A DNA stretch of 64,000 nt from JAIQFL01 sp035295745 (lineage in GTDB: Bacteria > Acidobacteriota > Terriglobia > Bryobacterales > Bryobacteraceae). A model generated the notes under the pieces. That model made no database searches, was not told where the DNA came from, and saw nothing but the letters and a program-made list of their open reading frames with translations. Shown here piece by piece: positions 25,282-33,848 of this stretch (positions within the stretch are counted from its first letter, which is position 1; each line of letters starts with the position of its first letter). The DNA lies in contig DATGIL010000022.1 of the NCBI GenBank assembly GCA_035295745.1, forward strand, positions 1-64,000, read 5' to 3'. A program made the position numbers and the translations under genes.

Positions 25282-25692
25282 TTGTAAACCCTCCGAGAAT
25301 TCCTGCAGCGGCCCCGACCTATTTCCAGTCAAGATCCAGCCAAGCCTTAACAAGTTTTCAATCCAAGAAATCTAGGGACGTAGTGTATCATAAATGCCGC
25401 TGTGAGACGGTTAGGTCCTGGAACGTTCATCCCAGGTTCCGGTTAGCTCGGGCACAGATCACGCAACACCACATCCCACTGAATTAAAAGGCGCAATCCA
25501 GGGGAAGAAAGTGCCAAAATTTTCAACGCCCTGCCCCTCGGGTATAGGGCCATAGGGGAACTCCGGTGTCTGAAAGATTTCTTTTGCTTACATTCCAGTG
25601 AAATGCTTGAAATTTGCCACTCGGTATAGTATGGTACGTACGTTCGTTACGCACCGATCCATCGACAGCACCAAAAGGAGAGGAATTCAGTT
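25282..25692. other. divergent intergenic region
   Basis: A 411-bp gap between the leftward giant protein and the rightward tail-collar genes. No gene is seen. It must contain promoters for both directions; one candidate is at 25607-25635. A short imperfect stem (CCCCT with AGGGG) occurs near 25534-25558 without an adjoining T-tract. Confidence 0.45.
25607..25635 (+). promoter_or_regulatory. possible promoter of the tail-collar genes
   Basis: TTGAAA (25607-25612), a 17-nt spacer and TATGGT (25630-25635), leaving a leader of about 50 nt before the first ATG at 25693. Both boxes are near consensus, but the region is AT-rich enough for chance matches. Confidence 0.35.
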
Positions 25693-26190
25693 ATGGCTCA
25701 GCCATACGTTGGGGAGATACGCATGTTTGCCGGCAACTTCGCGCCGGCGGGATGGATGTTTTGCGAGGGGCAGTTGCTCCCGATATCGGAATACGAAACG
25801 TTGTTCAACCTGATCGGCACCACTTACGGTGGAGACGGCCAGTCTACATTCGCTCTGCCGGATCTGCGGGGCCGGCTACCGCTTCATTTTGGAAACGGGT
25901 TTACGTTGGCGGAAACCGGAGGAGTGGAGACGGTGACGTTGACAGTGTCGCAGATCCCTGCCCACTCGCATCCGGCGCTGGCCAACACAGCCCCCGCGTC
26001 GGCGGCGCAACCGAGCGGTCAGGTCTTGGCCGGCGGTAACGCCATGTACTTTGCCGGCGCACCAGGCTCCCCCATGCTTCCCCAGTCGATTGGGTCGACG
26101 GGCGGGAGCCAACCGCATGACAATTTCCAGCCGTACCTGTGCGTCGACTTCATTATTTCGCTCTTCGGGATTTTCCCGAGCCAGACTTAA
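25693..26190 (+). CDS. tail-collar-domain protein 1 (MdpB-like)
   Basis: A 165-residue protein of the phage tail collar/microcystin-dependent-protein family. Conserved features are GEIRMFAGNFAPAGWMFCEGQLL at the start (read in two halves), LFNLIGTTYGGDGQSTFALPDLRGR, the His motif in QIPAHSH, and a C-terminal LCVDFIISLFGIFP. The AAGGAGAGG site precedes the ATG. Two paralogues follow directly. These proteins often occur without any phage, exported or associated with contractile injection systems, but their role in such strains is unknown. No signal peptide is seen. Confidence 0.88.
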   Translation: MAQPYVGEIRMFAGNFAPAGWMFCEGQLLPISEYETLFNLIGTTYGGDGQSTFALPDLRGRLPLHFGNGFTLAETGGVETVTLTVSQIPAHSHPALANTAPASAAQPSGQVLAGGNAMYFAGAPGSPMLPQSIGSTGGSQPHDNFQPYLCVDFIISLFGIFPSQT

Positions 26191-26253
26191 ATGCGGACGA
26201 GAGCACAAACGAATAGATTCCAGCGACAGGCATTCACCAGAGGAGAAGACTAA

Positions 26254-26763
26254 ATGGCGGAACCATTTCTTTCTGAGATCAGAATTATGAGCTTCGGGTT
26301 TCCCCCGAAAGGTTGGGCGCTGTGCGACGGGCAGTTGCTGCCGATCAACCAGAATCAGGCGCTCTTTTCGCTGCTGGGAACGACGTATGGCGGCGATGGC
26401 AGGGTGAACTTCGGTCTGCCCAATTTGCAGGGTAGAGCGCCGATCCACATGGGGAGCGGCCACACGCTCGGAGAACGCGGCGGAGAGCAGGCGCACACGC
26501 TGTCGATCTCTGAAATCCCCACGCACACTCATACCTGGCAGGCCACTACGACGAGCACGGGAACGACGAGTACCGCGGCGGGGACCGTCTTGGCCGCCGC
26601 TCCCCAAGCCCCTGGTTTTTATGCAGGTGCGGCCAACCTCACGTCCCTCATCGCGGGGACACTGGCGAACGTTGGGGGCAGCCAGGCGCATCTGAATATG
26701 CAGCCTTTCCTCGTTTTGAATTTCTGTATCGCGCTGCAGGGGATCTTCCCGAGCCAGACCTAA
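26254..26763 (+). CDS. tail-collar-domain protein 2
   Basis: A 169-residue paralogue of the preceding protein (GLPNLQGRAPIHMG, EIPTHTH, FCIALQGIFPSQT). An AGAGGAGA ribosome site precedes the ATG. A Thr/Ser/Ala-rich segment replaces the central loop of the first copy, so the three copies differ mainly between the His motif and the conserved C-terminus. Spacing of 63 nt on each side region suggests one transcript. Confidence 0.88.
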   Translation: MAEPFLSEIRIMSFGFPPKGWALCDGQLLPINQNQALFSLLGTTYGGDGRVNFGLPNLQGRAPIHMGSGHTLGERGGEQAHTLSISEIPTHTHTWQATTTSTGTTSTAAGTVLAAAPQAPGFYAGAANLTSLIAGTLANVGGSQAHLNMQPFLVLNFCIALQGIFPSQT

Positions 26764-26791
26764 AGGCCAAACCAGACAAGGAGAAAATCAG

Positions 26792-27322
26792 ATGGATCCA
26801 TTCGTAGCTGAAATCCGAATCTTCCCATTCAACTTCGCACCCAAAGGATGGGCGTTCTGCGACGGGCAGATTCTTCCCCTCTCTCAGAACACAGCGCTTT
26901 TCTCACTGCTGGGGACAACCTACGGGGGGGACGGCAAGAGCAATTTCGCCCTGCCAAATATGCAGGGCAATGCGCCCATGCATCCCGGCCAAGGACCTGG
27001 ATTGAGCCTGCATGACCTCGGGGAAACCGGCGGCTCCGATACAGTATCGCTGCTCGAAAGCGAGATCCCGTCGCACAGCCACGCTCTCATGAGCGCCAGC
27101 GGACGCCAGGTGCAAGGTCAAGTAACCGTGCCCTCGCCTAGCACCGCGATATCCGACGCCTCTGGCGCGAATCCGTACCTCAACACGACTGCGAGCCTCA
27201 CGTCCCTCAATGGTAATGCAGTGGCTCCGGCGGGGGGCGACCAGCCACACAACAATCTGCAGCCGTACCTGACACTGAATTTCTGCATTGCGCTGCAAGG
27301 CGTGTATCCGCCGCGCACGTAA
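26792..27322 (+). CDS. tail-collar-domain protein 3
   Basis: A 176-residue third paralogue (CDGQILPLSQNTALFSLLG, ALPNMQGNAPMHPGQG, EIPSHSHALMSASG, LNFCIALQGVYPPRT). An AAGGAG ribosome site lies upstream, 28 nt after the second gene. The last three residues differ from SQT of the other two copies. All three together resemble the tandem collar genes seen in several soil bacteria; no tail sheath, tube or baseplate gene is close by. Confidence 0.88.
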   Translation: MDPFVAEIRIFPFNFAPKGWAFCDGQILPLSQNTALFSLLGTTYGGDGKSNFALPNMQGNAPMHPGQGPGLSLHDLGETGGSDTVSLLESEIPSHSHALMSASGRQVQGQVTVPSPSTAISDASGANPYLNTTASLTSLNGNAVAPAGGDQPHNNLQPYLTLNFCIALQGVYPPRT

Positions 27323-27393
27323 GGCCCTTTCTTTTCAATTCCTGTATTATCATGGCCAGCCGCTCCCCTGGTGCGGCTGGTATCTTAACTTTT

Positions 27394-27891
27394 ATGCCCC
27401 TTTACGTCCGCCCGGCTCTCCCCCAGGACGGCCCCTTTGTCTACCAACTCGTCTGGCAGGTGATGTACGAGCAACTCCAGGCCGACACCTGGGATCCCCG
27501 CATCCGCGAGCATCTTCTGGATCTTCAGGTCAGAGCCAAGTGCGGCGCTTACGCGACCGTCCATCCGCAGGCGGACAACGCGATCATTATGCTCGACGAC
27601 CAGGCGGTGGGACGGATGCTGATCGATCGCGCCGGCGAGTTCTATCACCTGGTGGACATCTCGATTCTTCCGAAGCACCGCGGCGCGGGAATCGGCACGC
27701 GCCTGGTCCTGGCGCTCTGCATGGAGGCCGACATGATGCGCAAGAATGTGCGCCTCTACGTAAGCATCAGCAACCCGCGCGCAGCGGCTCTCTATCGGCG
27801 CCTGGGCTTCCGGGTGGTCGAGGATCTGTTGACCGACCAGTTGATGGAACGGGCTCCCGGCGATCGTGCCCAACTGGTCATGCCGGCGTGA
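27394..27891 (+). CDS. GNAT-family N-acetyltransferase
   Basis: A 165-residue GNAT enzyme. The ATG at 27394 (MPLYVRPALPQD) is chosen because it begins with the family's first beta strand; the longer frame adds 14 unrelated residues. The acetyl-CoA loop is ILPKHRGAGIGTRL, followed by the ISNPRAAALYRRLGF motif typical of RimI-like acetyltransferases. The acceptor cannot be deduced. It is followed by a palindromic repeat and a convergent gene. Confidence 0.9.
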   Translation: MPLYVRPALPQDGPFVYQLVWQVMYEQLQADTWDPRIREHLLDLQVRAKCGAYATVHPQADNAIIMLDDQAVGRMLIDRAGEFYHLVDISILPKHRGAGIGTRLVLALCMEADMMRKNVRLYVSISNPRAAALYRRLGFRVVEDLLTDQLMERAPGDRAQLVMPA

Positions 27892-27973
27892 GGCCGTGGC
27901 GCAGGCCCTATTGTCTCGAAAACCCCACGGCACTATCAATCAAACGCCGGACGCTGCGCACGCCCCGGAAAAA

Positions 27974-28019
27974 GCGTCGAGAAGAGTCTCGACGCTGCAG
28001 ACAAGAGTGTCCGCGCCAC
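27974..28019 (+). repeat. REP-like palindromic element, copy 2
   Basis: It has the same two-hairpin layout as the element at 8578: GCGTCGAGA/TCTCGACGC around AGAG, then GCAGACA/TGTCCGC (one mismatch) around AGAG, ending GCGCCAC. It lies in the gap between the convergent GNAT gene and the 28024-28536 gene, within 5 nt of the latter's stop. Confidence 0.8.
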
Positions 28020-28023
28020 GGCC

Positions 28024-28536
28024 TCACGCCCCGATCGCCGCGGGAGCGATCGTCTCCAGCCATCCAGACAACAGGCGGGTGAGTTGCGCCTTGAACTCTT
28101 CGAGCGTCTCGAATTCGGCGTACGGCTGGCTGCGGCCGGCGGCGAGCCTGCTCTTGAGTTCGAGGACGGAAGGCTCCACCTGGTGCGGCAGCAACGGCTT
28201 CTTGAAGAGCACCGCGACCTCCTGCATGGGAAGATTGGGGTCGGCGGCGCAACGGCACGCCACCGCGTAGTCGCGCTCCCAGTTCTTCTCCACCGGCCCC
28301 CAGGTGTCCTCGAGTGCCTGAATGTAGTAGCGGCACGCGCGGATATTCTCGCTGATCGCCGCCTGAAACGGGCGTTTGTCGAAAGAGTGGTAGGGCAAAG
28401 CCACGGCGACGAACAGAACGTCGCGTGGCATCGCGTGTTTTTCATTGAACTCCCCGACTGCCTGGTAGAATGCTTCGCGCTCCGGCTCCATGTCGCCCGC
28501 GGGGGCGCAAAAGATCCGGTGCATCACGTAGGACAT
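28024..28536 (-). CDS. protein of unknown function, DUF4062-like N-terminus
   Basis: A 170-residue soluble protein. The start MSYVMHRIFCAPAGDMEPEREAFYQAV (read in halves) recalls the 'RVFISST...LEPEREA' start of DUF4062 proteins, which have a TIR/flavodoxin-like fold and are often fused to NTPase or repeat domains in conflict systems; here the domain stands alone. Later motifs such as ALEDTWGPVEKNWERDYAVA are consistent with a Rossmann-like alpha/beta protein. No membrane segment or signal peptide is present. The assignment is weak; the gene itself is supported by codon usage and clean borders. Confidence 0.6.
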   Translation of the reverse strand: MSYVMHRIFCAPAGDMEPEREAFYQAVGEFNEKHAMPRDVLFVAVALPYHSFDKRPFQAAISENIRACRYYIQALEDTWGPVEKNWERDYAVACRCAADPNLPMQEVAVLFKKPLLPHQVEPSVLELKSRLAAGRSQPYAEFETLEEFKAQLTRLLSGWLETIAPAAIGA

Positions 28537-28579
28537 AGAAGAGCATCCTACCAGTTCGTTTCGTCAAGCTCCAAGTGGA

Positions 28580-29845
28580 TTACCCGGCGATGAATCCGAG
28601 CAGGGGCTTCGGATAGCGCGTAATGCGCGGGAGCGATTTCACCACTTCCGGATACTCCATGCCGAACCACGAGGCGAATGTGGCGGCGTACTGGTCTTTC
28701 GATTGGGATGGCTTGAAGATCCCCAGATTGCTGATGTCGTCCGGGCCGCCCGGTGCGAGCGTGGGAAAACGGCCGTAGACGTTAGCGCCCAGCACCGCGC
28801 CGCCGAGCACCAGGTGATGTGCGCCCCATGCCGGGTCCGTTCCACCCTGGCGATTGGGACGGAGCGTCCGGCTGTACTCGGAGTCCGTGTAGGTGGTGAC
28901 GCTCTGCGCGATGCCCATCTCTTCGGTGGCTCGATAGAAAGCGGCCATCGCGGAACTGAGTTCCTTCAGAAGGTCAGCGTGCGCGTCCAGACGGCTGGTG
29001 AATCCGCCAAGACTGCACAGGAAAGCCTGATTGCCGATTCCGAACTGCTTGCGGACCTTCAAGAGCCCGGCGGCCTGCAGCAGTTGCGCCCCAAGGCCAG
29101 TTTCCGGAAATACCGTCTGCAAGGTGCGAGCAGCCTTCACCGATTCCGAAATCAGTTGCGCGCGCTGGTTGCCTGCAAGGGCCACCCCTGGCGCCAGCAT
29201 CGCGATGCCGCTGGTCGGATTTCCCGATGCCTGGCGGTTTACGGCTAACAGATTCGGAAATCCGGAATAGACGGGCTCGGGCGCCGGTTCGCGCGCGGCG
29301 GCCAATGCGCCAGACACTTCGCGGGCAAGGTCTCCGATTTGGGGCAGACCGCTCAGGAGGCTCCCGGAATCCGATGGAGCACCAACACCAGCGGCGTCCG
29401 CCGCCCAACCCGGCGTGGCGTATCCCGGACGGAAATAGTGAAGGCTCGAATCGATGGTCGCTGGCCCGTCCGCGGACCCGACATTCGCGGCCACAGCCAT
29501 GGCTCCCGACTGAAAGAGCGGCTGCAATTCCGTGAGCGATGGGTGAAAACCGTAATCCTCCTGGGTCGCAGCGGTACGCACCGGCAGTAACTCGTCCTGA
29601 GCAATCGCCAGGTTTACTCGAGCGGCCGCGTAGGATCCGTATTGGGAAAGCGGAACGATCATATTATTGGCATCGTTGCCGCCAAACAGGTAGATGCAGA
29701 CCACCGCCCGACCGTTAGCGCGAGCTGCGAACGCCCTCTGAGTGCCCACATCGCTGAGAACTGCCCCCACTCCTGCTGTGGTCAAGCTACTCCAGACGGT
29801 TTGCAGGACCGACCGCCGGCTGAGTTTCGCACGTGTCACGTTCAT
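28580..29845 (-). CDS. DUF1501 family protein, Tat-exported
   Basis: A 421-residue DUF1501 protein, part of the alkaline-phosphatase-like superfamily. The N-terminus LSRRSVLQ plus a hydrophobic run and AFAA is a Tat signal. Family motifs are VCIYLFGGNDANNMIVP and YGFHPSLTELQPLF near the start and the H-rich WGAHHLVLGGAVLG near the end. DUF1501 genes usually sit next to a DUF1800 gene; here none is present. An AAAGGA ribosome site lies 9 nt before the ATG. The activity is not known. Confidence 0.87.
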   Translation of the reverse strand: MNVTRAKLSRRSVLQTVWSSLTTAGVGAVLSDVGTQRAFAARANGRAVVCIYLFGGNDANNMIVPLSQYGSYAAARVNLAIAQDELLPVRTAATQEDYGFHPSLTELQPLFQSGAMAVAANVGSADGPATIDSSLHYFRPGYATPGWAADAAGVGAPSDSGSLLSGLPQIGDLAREVSGALAAAREPAPEPVYSGFPNLLAVNRQASGNPTSGIAMLAPGVALAGNQRAQLISESVKAARTLQTVFPETGLGAQLLQAAGLLKVRKQFGIGNQAFLCSLGGFTSRLDAHADLLKELSSAMAAFYRATEEMGIAQSVTTYTDSEYSRTLRPNRQGGTDPAWGAHHLVLGGAVLGANVYGRFPTLAPGGPDDISNLGIFKPSQSKDQYAATFASWFGMEYPEVVKSLPRITRYPKPLLGFIAG

Positions 29846-29944
29846 GATATTGAGTCCTTTCCCAAGAAGTCAGGCGGTGGCCGCATCGATGAATTTTTTA
29901 CCTTTGGAACAATAGCCCCGCTGGCTTAGTTCAGACGATTGTAC

Positions 29945-29971
29945 TATAATTTTCCTAAATGTCTAGGAAAA
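29945..29971 (+). promoter_or_regulatory. promoter and autoregulatory operator of the HTH gene
   Basis: A perfect TATAAT (29945-29950) ends only 8 nt before the ATG at 29959, so transcription should begin at or next to the start codon. An inverted repeat with 8-bp arms, TTTTCCTA (29950-29957) and TAGGAAAA (29964-29971), is centred on the start codon and overlaps the -10 box. No good -35 is visible, which fits a regulated promoter. Confidence 0.6.
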
Positions 29972-30321
29972 AAGAAGCCCAACGGACCGCACTCAATGAT
30001 CTTTTGTGGCGGAGGGTGGACGAGATCCTCGAAAGTAGCGGGGCGCGTCGCTCCGAATTGTGGAAACGAATTCAGCGCAATAAGAATACGTATACGAATT
30101 GGATCAAACGGCGTACGATGCTGCAGATCTGTGACCTCGAGGAGCTGGCGGAGGCATTGGGCGTGCCCGCGAGCGATCTGCTGCGTTCCCCGGATCAACA
30201 AGATCCAAGTTCACGAGTGCCGGTAGCGGACAACGCGGGGGAGGGTCTCGACCAACCGATCACCCTAGCACTGGAGCTGGAGGTTTCGGGCCACAGCGTC
30301 CGCCTACGGTTAAAGGAATAG
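29959..30321 (+). CDS. small HTH regulator, XRE-like
   Basis: A 120-residue protein. Residues ~10-75 read as a lambda-repressor-type helix-turn-helix (VDEILESSGARRSELWKRIQRNKNTYTNWI, read in parts, then LEELAEALGVPASDLL). The C-terminal ~40 residues are a short beta-rich tail. There is no ribosome site. The -10 box abuts the start codon and an inverted repeat spans it, so the protein probably represses its own leaderless transcript. The neighbour on the left (DUF1501) is divergent and could share control; the caspase-like gene on the right is convergent. Confidence 0.78.
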   Translation: MSRKKEAQRTALNDLLWRRVDEILESSGARRSELWKRIQRNKNTYTNWIKRRTMLQICDLEELAEALGVPASDLLRSPDQQDPSSRVPVADNAGEGLDQPITLALELEVSGHSVRLRLKE

Positions 30322-30352
30322 GAAAAATCTGAGAACTGGTCCTGGTACTTCA

Positions 30353-32317
30353 TCAGCGCGCCCGTAAGCGGTCGGCATGAACACGTACGGAATCGGTCCC
30401 AGCGAAATTGGGCGCCAGCAGCACATAGGCATCGTACATCTCCACCGCGCGGGGGATGTTGCGGTCGGTCTCGTAGGCCTGGGCCAGTTCGAGATAGGCG
30501 GGCGCATAGGATGGATCGACGCGCAGCAGTTCAGAACCATGCCGCTCCACGTCGGCAGTCTGCCCCAGCAAGCGGTCGACATGCATCAGGCTCCAGCGCG
30601 TTCCCACCGATCGCGGATTGAAGGCCACGGCCTTTTCGAGGAACGGCCGCGCCCGTTTCAGATCGCCCGCCGCAATGTACTGCGAGGCAATTTGGAAGGG
30701 CGGCAGCGCCCACTCCGGCGTGAGGCTGGCCGCCGTATCGAAAGCCTGCCGGGATTCCCGGGCGCGATTGAGCTTCCCATAGGCGACGCCGAGGGCATTG
30801 TAGGCACAGGCGAAACCAGGATCGAGCTTGATGGTTGTTTGCAAAGTCGCCACCGCCTCGGAGAACTTCCGCTCCGCGATCTGCAAGCGGGCGCGGCAGA
30901 AGCTCTCGCGGATATTGAGCGCGGGATCGTTGGGGCGCAGGGTCTTGAGCCGTTGATAAGCGTCCACCGCGGCTTCCAGCATCAGTCGCTTAGGACCGGT
31001 CGCGGTGGACTGCACATAGTCGCCCACGCAGATCTGTCCGAGGTTTTCGAGCGCCGCTGAAATCATGCTCGCAGCGGTGGCCTGCTCGGAGATGGGAAAG
31101 GAGTTGCTCTTGTAGAACTCCCAGGCGCCATCCGTCCCCAGAATGCGGCCTGTGTCGATCCGCCTTCTGAGTTGCACCAGTAAGCTGGGTGGTGGAGGGG
31201 CGATCCGCACGTTCGCCGGCGCGCTGCTGAGCGTCACCGTTCCTTGCAGTGAGGATCCGTCGGTAAAATCCGCGGAGATAACGTGCGGCCCGGGAACAAG
31301 GGCGTCGACTCGCAAGATTCCAGCGGGGCGGATTTTGCCGCGAAACACGTTGTCGATGTAGAGAGCGCTGCTCACCGGCCCCGTAACATCCATGGTTACG
31401 GTGCGGGGAGCGGGTGCGGACGAATTGGGAGCCAGCGCGATGGCCACCTGTCCATCGAAGGTGCCGGCCACGCGGGGATGCTGCATTGACGCGGTCAATT
31501 CGGGCACACGCCGCGACAGATAGTCGATGGCTTCAGAGGCTCGGATGACGTGGTCGCCATCGCGGTCGGCCTCGCCGTTCAGTCCTTCGAGAAGAACCTG
31601 GGTAAAGACGCCGTGGCCGCCGCCGAACTTCACGTCCTCGAACGACTGCTCGCTGGAACGGGTGGAGAGCAGTTTCAGAAAGGACCGGTCTCCCTGCCCC
31701 ATCCTGGCGAGTTGTTCGCCCGCCTGGCTTGGCTTGCCGGCTTCATAAGTGGACCAGCCGAGGCGTCCGGTGTGGCAGGCATCCGCCATTAACACGACGA
31801 GATTGGCGCGCAGGCGCGTGCTCAGCGTTCGATCTACCTCCTGGAACGACACGGCTGTAGCGTGCAGGTTCTGCGGATCCGAGTCGTGAGCCACGAAATA
31901 TCCTTCGTCATGGTCGTCGAGGACGCCGTGGCCGGCAAAGAAGACGTACACGATGTCTTCAGGCTTGGCGGCGGCTACCAGCCAGGTATCGAGCGCTGCA
32001 TGGATCTCGGCCAGAGTGGCATGTTCGTTCTCGAGCAGCTTGATGTGATCGGCCGGCAGGGCGCCTCCTGCATAGGTCCGCAGGAAGGCGGCGAAATCCT
32101 CCGCGTCGCGATGGGCGAAATGCAATTGGGCCGCCGGCGGCAGGTACTCGTAGGAGGAGATGCCGACCACGACGGCCCAACGCGTACCGCGATCTTTCAT
32201 CGGATTCAACGGTTCGGCGGCCTCGATGCGGAGATCGCGCGACTGCTGCGCGACCAGGGCGCAAGCCACACCCGCGAGTCCTACAATTGCGAGAGTCCAT
32301 CGCATAGCGTAGATCAT
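30353..32317 (-). CDS. secreted caspase-like (C14) protein with TPR domain
   Basis: A 654-residue exported protein. A signal peptide covers residues 1-24 (starts at M1 or M5). Residues ~40-290 form a caspase/metacaspase p20-like domain: WAVVVGISSYEYLP, catalytic His in FFAGHG (H130) and catalytic Cys in MADACHTG (C181). A beta-rich PEGA-like segment follows at ~300-375, then TPR helices to the end (~460-640). Bacterial proteins of this kind are predicted Arg/Lys-type or other cysteine proteases with unknown substrates. A TATGAT box lies 7 nt before the internal ATG at 32305, so that codon may be a leaderless start. Confidence 0.88.
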   Translation of the reverse strand: MIYAMRWTLAIVGLAGVACALVAQQSRDLRIEAAEPLNPMKDRGTRWAVVVGISSYEYLPPAAQLHFAHRDAEDFAAFLRTYAGGALPADHIKLLENEHATLAEIHAALDTWLVAAAKPEDIVYVFFAGHGVLDDHDEGYFVAHDSDPQNLHATAVSFQEVDRTLSTRLRANLVVLMADACHTGRLGWSTYEAGKPSQAGEQLARMGQGDRSFLKLLSTRSSEQSFEDVKFGGGHGVFTQVLLEGLNGEADRDGDHVIRASEAIDYLSRRVPELTASMQHPRVAGTFDGQVAIALAPNSSAPAPRTVTMDVTGPVSSALYIDNVFRGKIRPAGILRVDALVPGPHVISADFTDGSSLQGTVTLSSAPANVRIAPPPPSLLVQLRRRIDTGRILGTDGAWEFYKSNSFPISEQATAASMISAALENLGQICVGDYVQSTATGPKRLMLEAAVDAYQRLKTLRPNDPALNIRESFCRARLQIAERKFSEAVATLQTTIKLDPGFACAYNALGVAYGKLNRARESRQAFDTAASLTPEWALPPFQIASQYIAAGDLKRARPFLEKAVAFNPRSVGTRWSLMHVDRLLGQTADVERHGSELLRVDPSYAPAYLELAQAYETDRNIPRAVEMYDAYVLLAPNFAGTDSVRVHADRLRAR

Positions 32318-32390
32318 ACTATGCGTGGGACGCGGCGCCCCGGGCGACCTATTTCCAGGCAGGTACTAGCGGTGCGTGAGTTTCTTCACA

Positions 32391-33848
32391 TTAGTTGGTA
32401 AGCGTGGGAAGCTGGCTGGTGTTCCAACCGCCGCCGAGAGCTTTGATCAGGAGCACGCTCGCGTCCATCCGGCGGCGGAGGATATCGACGGCCGCACGCT
32501 CGTTGGCCAGCGCGGCACTCTGCGCGGTGACGACTTCCAGGTACGTGACGAGGCCGCCGGTGTAACGATTGGTGGAGAGCTGCAGCGACTGCTCGGCTGC
32601 CGCCACTGCGGCCTTCTGGGTCGCGGTTTCGACTTCCAGGATGCGCAAGGCGGCGAGGTTGTCTTCCACTTGTTGAAATGCATCGAGAGTGGTCTGGCGA
32701 TAGGTGGCGACGGTCGCATCGTAATCGAATTCGGCCGCTCGCTGCGTAGCGCGACGCTTTCCGCCGTCGAACACGGTCTGCAGAACACTCGGGCCGACGG
32801 CCCAGAAACGGCTCGGCCAGTTGAGCCAATCAGTAACCGACTGCCCCTGAAGCCCCAGCGCTGCTCCCAACAGGATCTGCGGGAAGAAGGCCGCTTGGGC
32901 AATGCCCACTTGTGCATTCGCCTCGGCCACACGGCGCTCGCTGGCCGCGATGTCGGGACGCCTCTCCAAGAGTTGCGACGGCAGTCCGACGGGTATCGCA
33001 GGTGGCTCCGTGGTCAGCGGCTTGGCGGAGATCGAAAGCGCCGAGGGATTCTTGCCTGTGAGGACTGCGATCGCATGTTCGAACTGCGCGCGGCGGACGG
33101 CGATGTCGGCATCCTGCGTCTTGGTGGCCTCTAATTGGGTCTTCGCCTGCGCCACTTCGGCTCCTGCAGCAACACCGCCATCGAAACGATTCTGTGTGAG
33201 ATCGAGAGCTTTCTGATAGGTCACCACGGTGTCGTCGAGCAACTTCTGCTCGGCATCGGCGCTGCGCAGTTCGAAGTAGTCGAAGGCCAGTTCGGCGTGA
33301 TAGCTGAGGCGCAGGGTTTCGAGATCGGCGGCACTAGCTTGGGCTTCGGTACGCGCGGCTTCGATGGTGTGGCGGACGCGGCCCCAGGCATCCACCTCGT
33401 ACGACACATCGATCGGCAAGACGTAATTGCCAAAGGTGCTCGACGTCTTGGGAGTCGCCAACGCATAGGTCGAGGAGTCGCGATTGCCTGTCACTTGCAC
33501 ACCGGCGGTCACGCCAGGGTAACGCTGCGACTGGCTGACTCTGATCAGCGCGCGAGCCTGATCGAAGCGCGCCTGCGCGGCTTTCAGGTTCTCGTTCGAG
33601 AGATTGACTTGCTCCTCCAGCGAATTGAGTTGGGGGTCGCCGAAGAGCGTCCACCAGTCGCCGCGGAGCTCGGTATCGGAGGGATGCGCGGCCTGCCACT
33701 CCTTATATGTTTCAGGAGGCGTCTCTTTGAACGCAGCGGGCGGCTGAATCTCGGGCCGCCGGTATTTGGGTCCTACCGAGCAGCCCGCCGCTAAAAGCGC
33801 CAGGAACGCGGCGACGCCTGCTGACGCGCCGCGGAAATTCCGTTTCAT
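32391..33848 (-). CDS. RND efflux outer-membrane lipoprotein, NodT family
   Basis: A 485-residue TolC-like outer-membrane factor. The lipobox LLAAGC places the lipid-modified Cys at residue 23, followed by SVGPKYRRPE, the hallmark of NodT/OprM-type factors. Two internally homologous coiled-coil halves follow (QARFDQARALIRVSQSQRYPG; ANAQVGIAQAAFFPQILL). It forms the exit duct for the pump encoded upstream. The ATG overlaps the stop of the adaptor gene by 4 nt (ATGA), so the three genes form a tight leftward operon. Confidence 0.94.
   Translation of the reverse strand: MKRNFRGASAGVAAFLALLAAGCSVGPKYRRPEIQPPAAFKETPPETYKEWQAAHPSDTELRGDWWTLFGDPQLNSLEEQVNLSNENLKAAQARFDQARALIRVSQSQRYPGVTAGVQVTGNRDSSTYALATPKTSSTFGNYVLPIDVSYEVDAWGRVRHTIEAARTEAQASAADLETLRLSYHAELAFDYFELRSADAEQKLLDDTVVTYQKALDLTQNRFDGGVAAGAEVAQAKTQLEATKTQDADIAVRRAQFEHAIAVLTGKNPSALSISAKPLTTEPPAIPVGLPSQLLERRPDIAASERRVAEANAQVGIAQAAFFPQILLGAALGLQGQSVTDWLNWPSRFWAVGPSVLQTVFDGGKRRATQRAAEFDYDATVATYRQTTLDAFQQVEDNLAALRILEVETATQKAAVAAAEQSLQLSTNRYTGGLVTYLEVVTAQSAALANERAAVDILRRRMDASVLLIKALGGGWNTSQLPTLTN

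Noticed and set aside
25693..27322. Prophage or tailocin
   Set aside because: Only collar-domain proteins are present; no capsid, portal, terminase, sheath, lysis or integrase genes nearby.
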